A stretch of DNA of 64,000 nt from Thermoanaerobacter pseudethanolicus ATCC 33223 (lineage in GTDB: Bacteria > Bacillota > Thermoanaerobacteria > Thermoanaerobacterales > Thermoanaerobacteraceae): contig NC_010321.1 of NCBI RefSeq assembly GCF_000019085.1, forward strand, positions 814,501-878,500. Reading direction: 5' to 3'. Within the stretch, counting starts at the first letter, position 1. Every line of letters begins with the position of its first letter. Position numbers and translations under genes: made by a program. Of this stretch, positions 9,854 through 17,897 are shown one piece after another. Under the pieces are notes generated by a model. It was not told where the DNA came from. It worked only from the letters and a program-made list of their open reading frames with translations, and searched no databases.

Positions 9854-12205
9854 ATGAAAAAAGTTGAATTATTAGCTCCAGCAGGAGATTATGAGGCTTT
9901 AACGAGTGCAGTTAATGCAGGATGCGATGCAGTGTATCTAGGAGGAAAAAATTTTGGTGCAAGAGCTTATGCAACCAATTTTGACTATAATGATTTAAAA
10001 TCTGCTGTAGAATTCTGCCATTTAAGAGATGTCAAGGTATACGTTACTGTAAATACCCTTGTAGCGAATGAAGAATTTGAAAAGCTGGTGAACTATTTAG
10101 ATTTTTTGTATTCTATAGGTGTTGATGCAGTTATAGTGCAGGATATGGGAGTATTAAAGTTTTTACGAGAAAATTATCCTGATTTAAAAGTTCATGCCAG
10201 TACTCAAATGACAGTTCATAATTTAGAAGGAGTACAAGAATTAGCTCAAAAGGGAGTTTCACGGGTTATTTTATCAAGAGAGCTCACATTAAAGGAAATA
10301 AAGGATATAGTTCAAAATTCTAACATTGAAATAGAAGTTTTTGTTCATGGAGCTCTCTGCGTCAGTTATTCCGGACAGTGCTTTATGAGTAGTATACTAG
10401 GAGGAAGAAGCGGAAACAGGGGAAGATGTGCACAACCCTGCCGTTTAAAGTATTCTCTTGTAGATAAAGAGGGAAAAGTTTTAGAAAAGGATTTACACCT
10501 TTTGAGTATGGCGGATTTATGTACTATAGAACATATACCAAAACTCATTGAGGCGGGAATCACTTCTTTTAAAATAGAAGGTAGGATGAAAAATGCCGAG
10601 TACGTCGCTTCGGTTGTAAAAGCCTACAGAGAAGCTATTGACAGTTTTTATGAGAGCAAAGCTTTTGATTCAGGTAAAGCTATAGAAGAGATGTCTCGAA
10701 TTTTTAATAGAGGATTTTCTACTGGCTATCTTTTTGGAGTTAAACCCTCTAAAATGAGTTATATTTCCCCTAAAAACACGGGAGTTGCTGCTGCAGAAGT
10801 GATAAGTGTAACTTCAAAAACTTCAAGACTGAGGCTTTTAAGGGATATTGCAAAAGGTGATGGAATTTCTAATGAAAAAGGAGAAAAAGGACAAAAAGTT
10901 GAAATAATATTTAAAAATGGGAAGAAGGTAGATAGAGCTTATGAAGGAGACATAATAGAACTACCTCTTAAGTTTTATGTAAAAGAAGGAGAAATATTAA
11001 ATAAAACTTATGATGTATTGTTAAATGACAAGCTGAAAAACTTACTTTCTAAAAAGATTCCTATAAAAATTTATGCGGAGTTAAAAAAGGACAAACCTTT
11101 GTATATAAAGATACAAGAAGGAATTCATACAGTAGAAGTTTATAGTGATGAAATAAGTCAGATAGCAGAAAAAGTTTCTATTGAGGAAGATTTTTTGAAG
11201 GATAAACTTACTCAAATAAATGACACAGCCTTCTACGTAGAAGAAATAGAAGTAGTAGTTGAAAAAGGCCTTTACATGTCTGTAAAGGGAATAAAAGAGG
11301 CGCGAAGAAAAGCAATAGAAATGTTAGAAAAGAAAAAGTTAGAGTATTACAGAAGAGAAGAAAAACACACCTTTTTTAGTCTACTTCCTTTTAAAGAGAA
11401 AAAGGAAAAAGTGAGTTTAACTTTTTATACTGATAAAGTTGAGCACTTGAAGATAGCCAGCCAATTGGGTATAGAATACGTCTATTTCAATTACAAGCTT
11501 GATATAAAACTTTTAAAAAAAGGTTTAGAACTGACAAAAGATTCAAAGACAACGGTTATACCTGCTTTTCCTTCTATATTGAGGGAAGAGATAAAAAGAA
11601 TAAAGCCTCAATTAGAATTTTTACAAGATATGGGGATAAACAAAATTTTGGTTTCAAATTTAGGGCTTTATCATATTGCAAAAAATTATGACTTTGAGAT
11701 ATTTATAGATTATCCTTTAAATATTTTCAACAATTTAGCTGTAGATTACGTTAAACCTTACGCTGTGACTTTATCTTATGAACTTACGCTGGAGCAGATT
11801 AAAGATATTGCCAAAAGAAGTGATGTAAAATTTGAAGCTTTAATATACGGTAGACTGCCTCTTATGACAATGGAATATTGTCCAATAAGGAATTTAGTAG
11901 GCTGTGACAGAGAAAGGTGTGAAAAAGGTTATTATTTTCTAAAAGACAGAAAAGGCAAATTAATGCCTCTTAAAAGCAATGGTTTTTGCAGGATGCAGAT
12001 TTTAAACGCAGATGTGCTTTTAATGTTAAGCATAAAGGAGCTTAAACAAGCTGGACTTTCTTTTTTGAGGATACATGATACAATAGAAGAAGATGAAGAA
12101 ATAGAGAAAGTTTTAAAAATGCATATTGAAGCTTTAAAAGGGAATGAAATTGAAATTTTAGAAGGAAAATATACAAAAGGACATTTTTACAGAGGAGTTT
12201 TGTGA
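9854..12205 (+). CDS. U32-family peptidase (collagenase-like) with C-terminal DUF3656-type region
   Basis: Peptidase U32 family; members are linked to collagenase-like protease activity or to tRNA/rRNA hydroxylation (TrhP, RlhA), so the substrate is uncertain. The ATG at 9854 follows AAGGTGA and gives 783 residues; an upstream TTG in the same frame (9827) lies inside zapA and is unlikely. The N-terminal barrel begins VELLAPAGDYEALTSAVNAGCDAVYLGG. The Cys-rich signature follows (HGALCVSYSGQC, then GRSGNRGRCAQPCR, about 165-200) with FKIEGRMKNAEYV after it. A second Cys-rich patch near the C-terminus (EYCPIRNLVGCDRERCEKGYY) belongs to the extra C-terminal region. It overlaps mutS2 by one base. 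Confidence 0.9.
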   Translation: MKKVELLAPAGDYEALTSAVNAGCDAVYLGGKNFGARAYATNFDYNDLKSAVEFCHLRDVKVYVTVNTLVANEEFEKLVNYLDFLYSIGVDAVIVQDMGVLKFLRENYPDLKVHASTQMTVHNLEGVQELAQKGVSRVILSRELTLKEIKDIVQNSNIEIEVFVHGALCVSYSGQCFMSSILGGRSGNRGRCAQPCRLKYSLVDKEGKVLEKDLHLLSMADLCTIEHIPKLIEAGITSFKIEGRMKNAEYVASVVKAYREAIDSFYESKAFDSGKAIEEMSRIFNRGFSTGYLFGVKPSKMSYISPKNTGVAAAEVISVTSKTSRLRLLRDIAKGDGISNEKGEKGQKVEIIFKNGKKVDRAYEGDIIELPLKFYVKEGEILNKTYDVLLNDKLKNLLSKKIPIKIYAELKKDKPLYIKIQEGIHTVEVYSDEISQIAEKVSIEEDFLKDKLTQINDTAFYVEEIEVVVEKGLYMSVKGIKEARRKAIEMLEKKKLEYYRREEKHTFFSLLPFKEKKEKVSLTFYTDKVEHLKIASQLGIEYVYFNYKLDIKLLKKGLELTKDSKTTVIPAFPSILREEIKRIKPQLEFLQDMGINKILVSNLGLYHIAKNYDFEIFIDYPLNIFNNLAVDYVKPYAVTLSYELTLEQIKDIAKRSDVKFEALIYGRLPLMTMEYCPIRNLVGCDRERCEKGYYFLKDRKGKLMPLKSNGFCRMQILNADVLLMLSIKELKQAGLSFLRIHDTIEEDEEIEKVLKMHIEALKGNEIEILEGKYTKGHFYRGVL

Positions 12206-14580
12206 TGGTGAGGGGAATTAATAGTAGAGCAATAAAAAGTCTTGAATTTGACAAGATAGTGGAGTTTATTGTTGGCTATTGTGATTCGGATTTAGGCAAA
12301 CAAAAAGCTTTAGATATTGTCATAAAAAAAGACATAGAGGAAATAGAGAGGGAATTAGATTTACTGAATGAGGCAATTAGCTTTATTTCCTCCTATGGAG
12401 GTATTTCTTTTGCTTTTGAGGACATAAGGGATTATATAAAAAAAGCACAAATAGATTCCGTGCTTTATAACCAAGAGCTTTTAAAGATAAAGAAATTTCT
12501 TAACTTGGTAAGCCAAATAAAAGGCTATTTTAAAAATCTTCAAGAAAGTGATAGATTTGTAAGGTTAAAAGAATATGATAAAAAAGTCTTACCGATAAAA
12601 AATTTGGAAAAAAGGATTGAAAATATAATAATTTCAGAAGATGAAATAGCAGATGATGCTTCTCCAATGCTTAAAGCTTTAAGAAGGCAGAAATTGAGCA
12701 TAAATGAAAAAATAAGGGCGACATTGAATTCAATAATTTCTACACGTCAAAAAGAATTGCAAGAGCCTATTATAACTGTAAGACAGGGAAGATACGTTGT
12801 ACCTGTAAAACAAGAATATCGCAGCACTTTTAAAGGTATCGTCCACGACCAATCCTCCAGTGGTGCTACTCTTTTTATTGAACCTATGCAAGTGGTTGAC
12901 TTAAACAACGAATTGAGACAAGTGGAATTAAAAGAGAAGCAGGAGATACAGAGAATACTTTTTGAACTTTCTCAAGAGGTCAAAAAGTATTCACAAATTT
13001 TATTTAATGACATTGAAATAGTTTCAGAATTAGATTTTATATTTGCTAAGGCTAAATATTCTTTAAAGCTAAAAGCTGTAAGGCCAGAGCTAAACACAAT
13101 GGGATATATTAATTTAAAAAAAGCAAGGCATCCTCTCATAAATCAGGAAGTAGTTGTTCCTATAGATATACATATAGGAAAGCAATTTAATACTTTAGTC
13201 ATTACTGGTCCTAATACCGGTGGGAAAACTGTAACTTTAAAAACAGTGGGACTTTTAACTTTAATGGCAATGGCGGGGCTTAATATTCCTGCGGAAGAAA
13301 AGTCACAGGTTTCAATATTTGAGGAAGTTTTTGTGGATATAGGAGATGAGCAGAGTATTGAACAAAGCTTAAGCACTTTTTCTTCTCATATGACGAATAT
13401 TGTAAGTATACTCCAAAAAGTAAACAAAAATTGCCTTGTTTTGTTAGATGAATTAGGGGCAGGTACAGATCCTATAGAAGGTGCTGCTTTGGCTATGAGT
13501 ATTCTCGATACCTTGCATAAGATTGGTGCGAAGACAATAGCCACTACTCATTATAGTGAGCTAAAGCAGTATGCCTTAAAAATTCCAGGAGTAGAAAATG
13601 CCAGTGTGGAATTTGATGTTGAAACTTTAAAGCCTACTTATAAACTTATAATAAGCCTTCCTGGCAAAAGCAATGCCTTTGAAATATCTAAAAGATTGGG
13701 ACTTCCTCAGCAAATAATAGAAAATGCGAGAAAGTATATTTCAGGAGAAGCTTTAAAATTTGAAGACATAATTGCAGACGTCGAAAGTAAACGAAGGGAA
13801 TTGGAAAAGGCAAATCACGAAATAGCTTTTTTAAAGAAAGATGTGGAAATTTTAAAAGAGGAATTAGAAAAAGAAAAGAAAAAATTGCAAAGTGAAAGGG
13901 ATAAAATATTAAAAGAGGCGAAAGAAAAGGCGAGGAAAATAATACAAGAAGCGAAATTTACTGCTGAAGAAATAATCAAAAAGATAAGAGAGGCAGAAGA
14001 AAGCACACAAAATAAAGACAGGATAATACAAGAAGTAAGAGAAGAATTAAAGAAAAATTTAGAAGAATTAGAAGAAGAAGTTTTAAAGCCTAAAGAGGCT
14101 CACTACAGCAGAATCCCTGATAATTTAAAAGAGGGACAGACAGTCTATATAGTACCTTTGGACCAAAATGGGATTGTACTTTCTCTTCCTGACAAATCGG
14201 GAAATGTAGAAGTGCAGGCAGGAATTTTAAAGATGACAGTTCATATAAGTAATTTGAGGGTAGCAGAGGAGAAAGAAGAGGAGGAAGTAAAAAAAGGCTA
14301 CAGCAAATTTGTACACGAAAAGTCTCAATCTATAAGCACTTCCATAGATGTAAGAGGTAAAAACCTTGACGATGCTTTATTAGAGGTGGAAAAATATATA
14401 GACGATGCTTATTTAGCTGGACTTAAGGAGGTGACAATTATTCACGGACGTGGTACAGGGGTGTTAAGGACAGGGATATCACAATTTTTAAGAAGCAATA
14501 AGCATGTTAAATCTTTTAGATTAGGTAAATACGGTGAAGGAGGAGACGGTGTTACAATAGTAGAATTAGCCAATAAATAG
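12205..14580 (+). CDS. mutS2: Endonuclease MutS2
   Basis: A MutS paralogue without mismatch-binding domain I. In other bacteria it acts on branched DNA and suppresses homologous recombination, and it has also been linked to ribosome rescue by collided-ribosome splitting. The start ATG at 12205 overlaps the previous stop and follows GAGGAG; it gives 791 residues. Walker A is GPNTGGKT (about 334-341), Walker B is LVLLDELGAGTDP, followed by the ATTHY segment. A long charged coiled coil runs from about 515 to 630. A KOW-like part follows, and then a C-terminal Smr nuclease domain with DVRGKNLDDAL and HGRGTGVLR (last 80 residues). Confidence 0.97.
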   Translation: MVRGINSRAIKSLEFDKIVEFIVGYCDSDLGKQKALDIVIKKDIEEIERELDLLNEAISFISSYGGISFAFEDIRDYIKKAQIDSVLYNQELLKIKKFLNLVSQIKGYFKNLQESDRFVRLKEYDKKVLPIKNLEKRIENIIISEDEIADDASPMLKALRRQKLSINEKIRATLNSIISTRQKELQEPIITVRQGRYVVPVKQEYRSTFKGIVHDQSSSGATLFIEPMQVVDLNNELRQVELKEKQEIQRILFELSQEVKKYSQILFNDIEIVSELDFIFAKAKYSLKLKAVRPELNTMGYINLKKARHPLINQEVVVPIDIHIGKQFNTLVITGPNTGGKTVTLKTVGLLTLMAMAGLNIPAEEKSQVSIFEEVFVDIGDEQSIEQSLSTFSSHMTNIVSILQKVNKNCLVLLDELGAGTDPIEGAALAMSILDTLHKIGAKTIATTHYSELKQYALKIPGVENASVEFDVETLKPTYKLIISLPGKSNAFEISKRLGLPQQIIENARKYISGEALKFEDIIADVESKRRELEKANHEIAFLKKDVEILKEELEKEKKKLQSERDKILKEAKEKARKIIQEAKFTAEEIIKKIREAEESTQNKDRIIQEVREELKKNLEELEEEVLKPKEAHYSRIPDNLKEGQTVYIVPLDQNGIVLSLPDKSGNVEVQAGILKMTVHISNLRVAEEKEEEEVKKGYSKFVHEKSQSISTSIDVRGKNLDDALLEVEKYIDDAYLAGLKEVTIIHGRGTGVLRTGISQFLRSNKHVKSFRLGKYGEGGDGVTIVELANK

Positions 14581-14591
14581 GGGATGGTAAA

Positions 14592-15026
14592 ATGTATTTG
14601 GTAAGTGCTTGTCTTGCCGGAGTTAACTGTAAATACGATGAAGGAAACAATGAAAAAGAAGAAATAAAAAAATTAGTAGAAGAAGGAAAGGCTATTTTAG
14701 TTTGCCCTGAGCAATTAGGTGGACTTCCAACTCCGCGTCTACCTTCTGAGATAAAAGGTGATAAGGTTTTTAACATTGAAGGAGAAGAGGTTACAGAATA
14801 TTTCTATAGAGGAGCCTATGAGACTTTAAAAATTGCTAAAATGTATAAAATAAAGGAGGCAATTTTTAAGGCTAAAAGCCCCTCTTGCGGCTGTGGAGAA
14901 ATTTACGATGGCACTTTTTCGGGAAATTTGATAGAGGGAGATGGAATTACCACAAGTATTTTAAAGGGAAACGGGATATCTGTTATGACAGAACATGATT
15001 TTTATAAAAAAATAAAAAAGGAGTAA
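14592..15026 (+). CDS. DUF523-family protein (YbbK-like)
   Basis: A small cytosolic protein of 144 residues with the DUF523 signature. It starts YLVSACLAGVNCKYD, then has CPEQLGGLPTPR (about 38-49) and KSPSCGCGEIYDGTFSG (about 94-110). The conserved cysteines in all three motifs suggest a metal or Fe-S site, but no function is established that I can state. It lies 11 bp after mutS2 and before yunB, so it is part of the zapA-to-yunB gene run. Confidence 0.85.
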   Translation: MYLVSACLAGVNCKYDEGNNEKEEIKKLVEEGKAILVCPEQLGGLPTPRLPSEIKGDKVFNIEGEEVTEYFYRGAYETLKIAKMYKIKEAIFKAKSPSCGCGEIYDGTFSGNLIEGDGITTSILKGNGISVMTEHDFYKKIKKE

Positions 15027-15028
15027 CC

Positions 15029-15072
15029 AAAACACCTCATCTAACATAAAATGTAGGGGAGGTGTTTTGCTT
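15029..15072 (+). terminator. 10-bp hairpin between the DUF523 gene and yunB, covering the yunB ribosome site
   Basis: AAAACACCTC (15029-15038) pairs perfectly with GAGGTGTTTT (15059-15068). It could act as a terminator for the upstream genes, though the T-run is short (TTTTGCTTG). The 3' arm is also the GGGGAGGTG ribosome-binding site of yunB, so the same hairpin could hide that site. Confidence 0.6.
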
Positions 15073-15766
15073 GAAAAGGAAAAAATGGGGACTGAGGCGG
15101 GTTAATTCGTTTTACATATATTTGATTTACATAGCTGTTTTATTTGTGATTTTATACTATTTTACAGAATATCGATTAAAACCGGCTATTATAGCAGCAA
15201 GTGAAACTTTAGCAAAAGAAACAGCTGTAAATACTATAAATGATGCATTAAATGAAAAAGTATTAAAAGGAATAGAGTATAAAGATTTAATTTATGTAAG
15301 AACAGATAACAATGGAAAAGTGTCAATGTTACAGGCAAATACTATTGAAATGAACTTGTTAGCTTCTAAGATTACAAAAGAAGTAAAAGAAAATTTAAAT
15401 AATTTAGGTCCTCTCTATGCTAAAATTCCTTTAGGTTTAGTTTTTTCTACTGATTTATTCGCTAATACAGGGCCCCGGATAAAAGTAGGGCTTTTGCCAG
15501 TTGGAGCGGTAGATGTTGATTTTAGCTCACAGTTTGAACCAGCTGGAATAAATCAAACAAGGCATAGGATATATTTAGATATTCAAACTACGATACGAAT
15601 AATTGCGCCTTTAGCCTCAGAAAAAATAACTGTTACACTTCACATGCCTATTGCAGAAAGTATAATAGTTGGAGATGTGCCTTCAAGCTATGTGGATGTA
15701 AATGGAGATAAATTTACAATTCCTGTGCCTCAATCTCCAAATTCAAATATAGAAATACAAAAATAA
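15071..15766 (+). CDS. yunB: Sporulation protein YunB
   Basis: A membrane-anchored sporulation protein of the YunB family; in Bacillus subtilis yunB is sigma-E-controlled and its loss impairs sporulation. The frame is open from a GTG at 15062, but the GGGGAGGTG ribosome site (15055-15062) points to TTG at 15071, giving 231 residues. One N-terminal membrane helix (about residues 15-30, YIYLIYIAVLFVILYYF) is followed by an extracytoplasmic domain with the family segments AKIPLGLVFSTDLFANTGPRI and GINQTRHRIYLDI. A hairpin covers its ribosome site. Confidence 0.88.
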   Translation: MKRKKWGLRRVNSFYIYLIYIAVLFVILYYFTEYRLKPAIIAASETLAKETAVNTINDALNEKVLKGIEYKDLIYVRTDNNGKVSMLQANTIEMNLLASKITKEVKENLNNLGPLYAKIPLGLVFSTDLFANTGPRIKVGLLPVGAVDVDFSSQFEPAGINQTRHRIYLDIQTTIRIIAPLASEKITVTLHMPIAESIIVGDVPSSYVDVNGDKFTIPVPQSPNSNIEIQK

Positions 15767-15769
15767 CTA

Positions 15770-15797
15770 TTGAATTTTTTTGATAATGTGATATAAT
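15770..15797 (+). promoter_or_regulatory. Sigma-A promoter of tRNA-Ala
   Basis: TTGAAT (15770-15775), a 16-bp spacer and TATAAT (15792-15797), 18 bp before the tRNA. Confidence 0.75.
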
Positions 15798-15815
15798 AAA
15801 AAACGTGTGATGAGT

Positions 15816-15891
15816 GGGGGTGTAGCTCAGTTGGGAGAGCACCTGCCTTGCAAGCAGGGGGTCAGGAGTTCGAATCTCCTCATCTCCACCA
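15816..15891 (+). tRNA. tRNA-Ala (anticodon TGC)
   Basis: A 76-nt cloverleaf with encoded CCA. Acceptor GGGGGTG / CATCTCC (with G-U pairs), D-arm TAGCTCAGTTGGGAGAGC, anticodon stem CCTGC / GCAGG with loop CTTGCAA and anticodon TGC, and T-arm AGGAG-TTCGAAT-CTCCT. It is a single gene with its own promoter and terminator. Confidence 0.97.
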
Positions 15892-15905
15892 ATTAAAGAT
15901 AAAGA

Positions 15906-15931
15906 TTACCCGAGAAGGGTATTTTTTTTTT
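15906..15931 (+). terminator. Intrinsic terminator after tRNA-Ala
   Basis: TTACCC / GGGTA(A) hairpin with a GAGAA-like loop, followed by about ten T residues. Confidence 0.8.
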
Positions 15932-15983
15932 GCTTTCTTATAACTTAGCAATTTTTTCTTTAAAATGCAGGATTTTTTTGTTT

Positions 15984-15992
15984 TTTGTCGAA
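15984..15992 (+). promoter_or_regulatory. Candidate Spo0A box (0A box) upstream of the degS-like gene
   Basis: TTTGTCGAA is an exact match to the core 0A-box consensus known from Bacillus, 36 bp upstream of the kinase start. A single site with no biochemical support; a clear -10/-35 pair was not found. Confidence 0.45.
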
Positions 15993-16027
15993 TTATTAAA
16001 AAGATGGTGCTCAAAGAGGTGAATTAA

Positions 16028-17195
16028 ATGAATGCCAATGTAGAAGTCACTTATAAAAAACGATTGGATAATATTGTAGAAAAAACAATAGAAGTAATTG
16101 AAAGCAGTAAAGAACAAATTTTTGATATTTTAGAAAAAGCAAAAGAAGAGGCGAGAAGATTAGAAGCGCAATTAGAAGAACTGAAAATCCAAGTTATAAA
16201 TGTCATAAAAGAAGTAGAGCTGTGTGAAAGGAAAGAAAAAAAGTGCAGGCTAAAACTCGCATTTGTAAGTAAACAATTTGGGCACCTATCTGAACAAGCT
16301 ATAAGAGAAGCTTATGAAGAGGCAAAAGAGGCTCAAATAGAGTTAGCGTTAAAAAGGCGGGAGGAAAAAGAATTAATAGAAAAAAGAAACGAACTGGAGA
16401 GGAAACTTGTAGACAATAAGGCTATTATAGAAAAAGCTGAAAAGCTTGTTTCTCAAATTAATGTAGCTCTCAATTATTTAAATAGGGATTTAAAAAAAAT
16501 GAATACTCAATTAGAGCAATTGAAAGACAAACGAGCTTTGAGTGTAAAAATTATTGAAGCACAGGAAGAGGAACGAAAAAGAATTGCAAGGGAGATTCAC
16601 GATGGCCCTGCGCAAGCGATGGCAAACGTGTTATTGAAATCTGAACTTTGTGAAAAATTGATAACCAAAGATATTGAACAGGCGAAAATAGAACTTAAAA
16701 ATCTAAAAAATATTGTACAACAATCTCTAAAAGAAGTAAGGAAAATAATATATGACTTAAGACCTTCTGCTCTTGATGATTTAGGTCTTATTCCAGCACT
16801 ATCCAGGTATATAAAAAATTTTTCGGAGGAGACAGGCATATTTGTAGATTTTAGTGTTTTGTCGGATTACAAGAGACTTAGTCCCGAGATTGAAATAACT
16901 TGTTTTAGAGTAGTACAAGAGGCTCTTACAAATATAAAAAAAACATTCCAAGGCAAAAAATGCCTCTGTTAAATTTGAGTTTGGCATGCGATTTATCAGC
17001 ATAATTATCAAAGACGATGGCATTGGATTTGATAAAGAAAATATTGGGCAAGGATATGGTCTGATGGGCATGAGGGAAAGAATAGAAATTTTAAACGGTA
17101 AATTTGAAATAAGCAGTTTTAAAAATAATGGTACTCAAATTTATATTTCTATACCTGTAAGGGGTGTTGAGGATGATCAGATTGTTGGTGGCTGA
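16028..17195 (+). pseudogene. DegS-like sensor histidine kinase split by a one-base frameshift in an A8 run
   Basis: A cytosolic kinase of the DegS/NarL-partner type (HisKA_3). The first frame (16028-16972) encodes a long N-terminal coiled coil (about residues 10-180), then the phospho-acceptor segment EEERKRIAREIHDGPAQA (the His near residue 194) and the start of the ATPase domain (FRVVQEALTNI). It then runs through eight A residues (16936-16943), leaves the family frame, and stops. The second frame (16986-17195) carries DDGIGFDKENIGQGYGLMGMRERI and the C-terminal ATPase motifs. Removing one A restores a single 388-residue frame (NIKKHSKAKNASVKFEF...), the usual DegS length. It may be a sequencing error, a real inactivation, or a site where slippage restores the product. 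Confidence 0.85.
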
Positions 17196-17799
17196 TGACC
17201 ATGCTTTGATAAGAAAAGGGTTAGTCCAGCTTATTGAAATGGAAAAAGATATAAAAGTTATCTCTCAGGCTTCGAATGGGGAAGAGGCTTATAAACTTGC
17301 AAAGAAATTTATGCCTGATTTAATACTTATGGATGTGAATATGCCTGTGATGAATGGTATAAAGGCAGCAAAAATGTTAAAAGAAGAAAAACATCCAAGT
17401 AAAGTGTTGTTTTTAACTATTTACAATGATAGGGAGTATCTTTTGGAAGCGCTTAAATTAGGAGTAGAAGGGTACATATTAAAGGATGCGGAATATGACG
17501 ATTTAATAAAAGCAATAAAGACTATTTACAATGGAGGAGTTTATATTCATCCTTCTTTAATGGAAGAAATAGATAACATAGATCAGGAAACCTTGAAAAA
17601 AGACCTAACACCAAGGGAAATAGAAATTCTCAAACTTATTTCTAAAGGGTATAGCAATAAAGAAATTGCACAAAAACTATTTTTAAGCGAGAAAACTGTC
17701 AAGAACCATGTTTACAATATTTTTAAAAAATTAGATGTGAAGGACAGAACTCAAGCTGCTATTTATATGCTTAAAAATGAGACGATTTTACAGAACTAA
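17173..17799 (+). CDS. DegU-like response regulator (NarL/LuxR family)
   Basis: The DNA-binding partner of the adjacent DegS-like kinase. The ATG at 17173 follows AAGGGG and gives 208 residues, overlapping the kinase 3' end by 23 bp, which suggests translational coupling. The receiver domain (about 1-120) has the acidic pair ADDH, the phospho-acceptor Asp in LILMDVNMP (about residue 56), the switch Thr in LTIYND and the Lys in LKDAEY. The C-terminal LuxR helix-turn-helix is LTPREIEILKLISKGYSNKEIA through VKNHVYNIFKKL. Targets are unknown; in Bacillus DegU controls degradative enzymes and biofilm genes, and here a role near the sporulation network is only suggested by the upstream 0A box. Confidence 0.9.
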   Translation: MIRLLVADDHALIRKGLVQLIEMEKDIKVISQASNGEEAYKLAKKFMPDLILMDVNMPVMNGIKAAKMLKEEKHPSKVLFLTIYNDREYLLEALKLGVEGYILKDAEYDDLIKAIKTIYNGGVYIHPSLMEEIDNIDQETLKKDLTPREIEILKLISKGYSNKEIAQKLFLSEKTVKNHVYNIFKKLDVKDRTQAAIYMLKNETILQN

Positions 17800-17817
17800 T
17801 TATTTTTAAGGTTAAAT

Positions 17818-17846
17818 TTGACTTTTATACAAAAAAAGCGTATCAT
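17818..17846 (+). promoter_or_regulatory. Sigma-A promoter of the M18 aminopeptidase, with an overlapping inverted repeat
   Basis: TTGACT (17818-17823), 17 bp, TATCAT (17841-17846). The -10 is inside an inverted repeat GTATCA-N6-TGATAC (17840-17857), positioned like a repressor operator. Confidence 0.65.
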
Positions 17847-17897
17847 ATTGTTGATACACAGTGTCATTCATACAAAAAACCACGGGGGGTAATTTCA

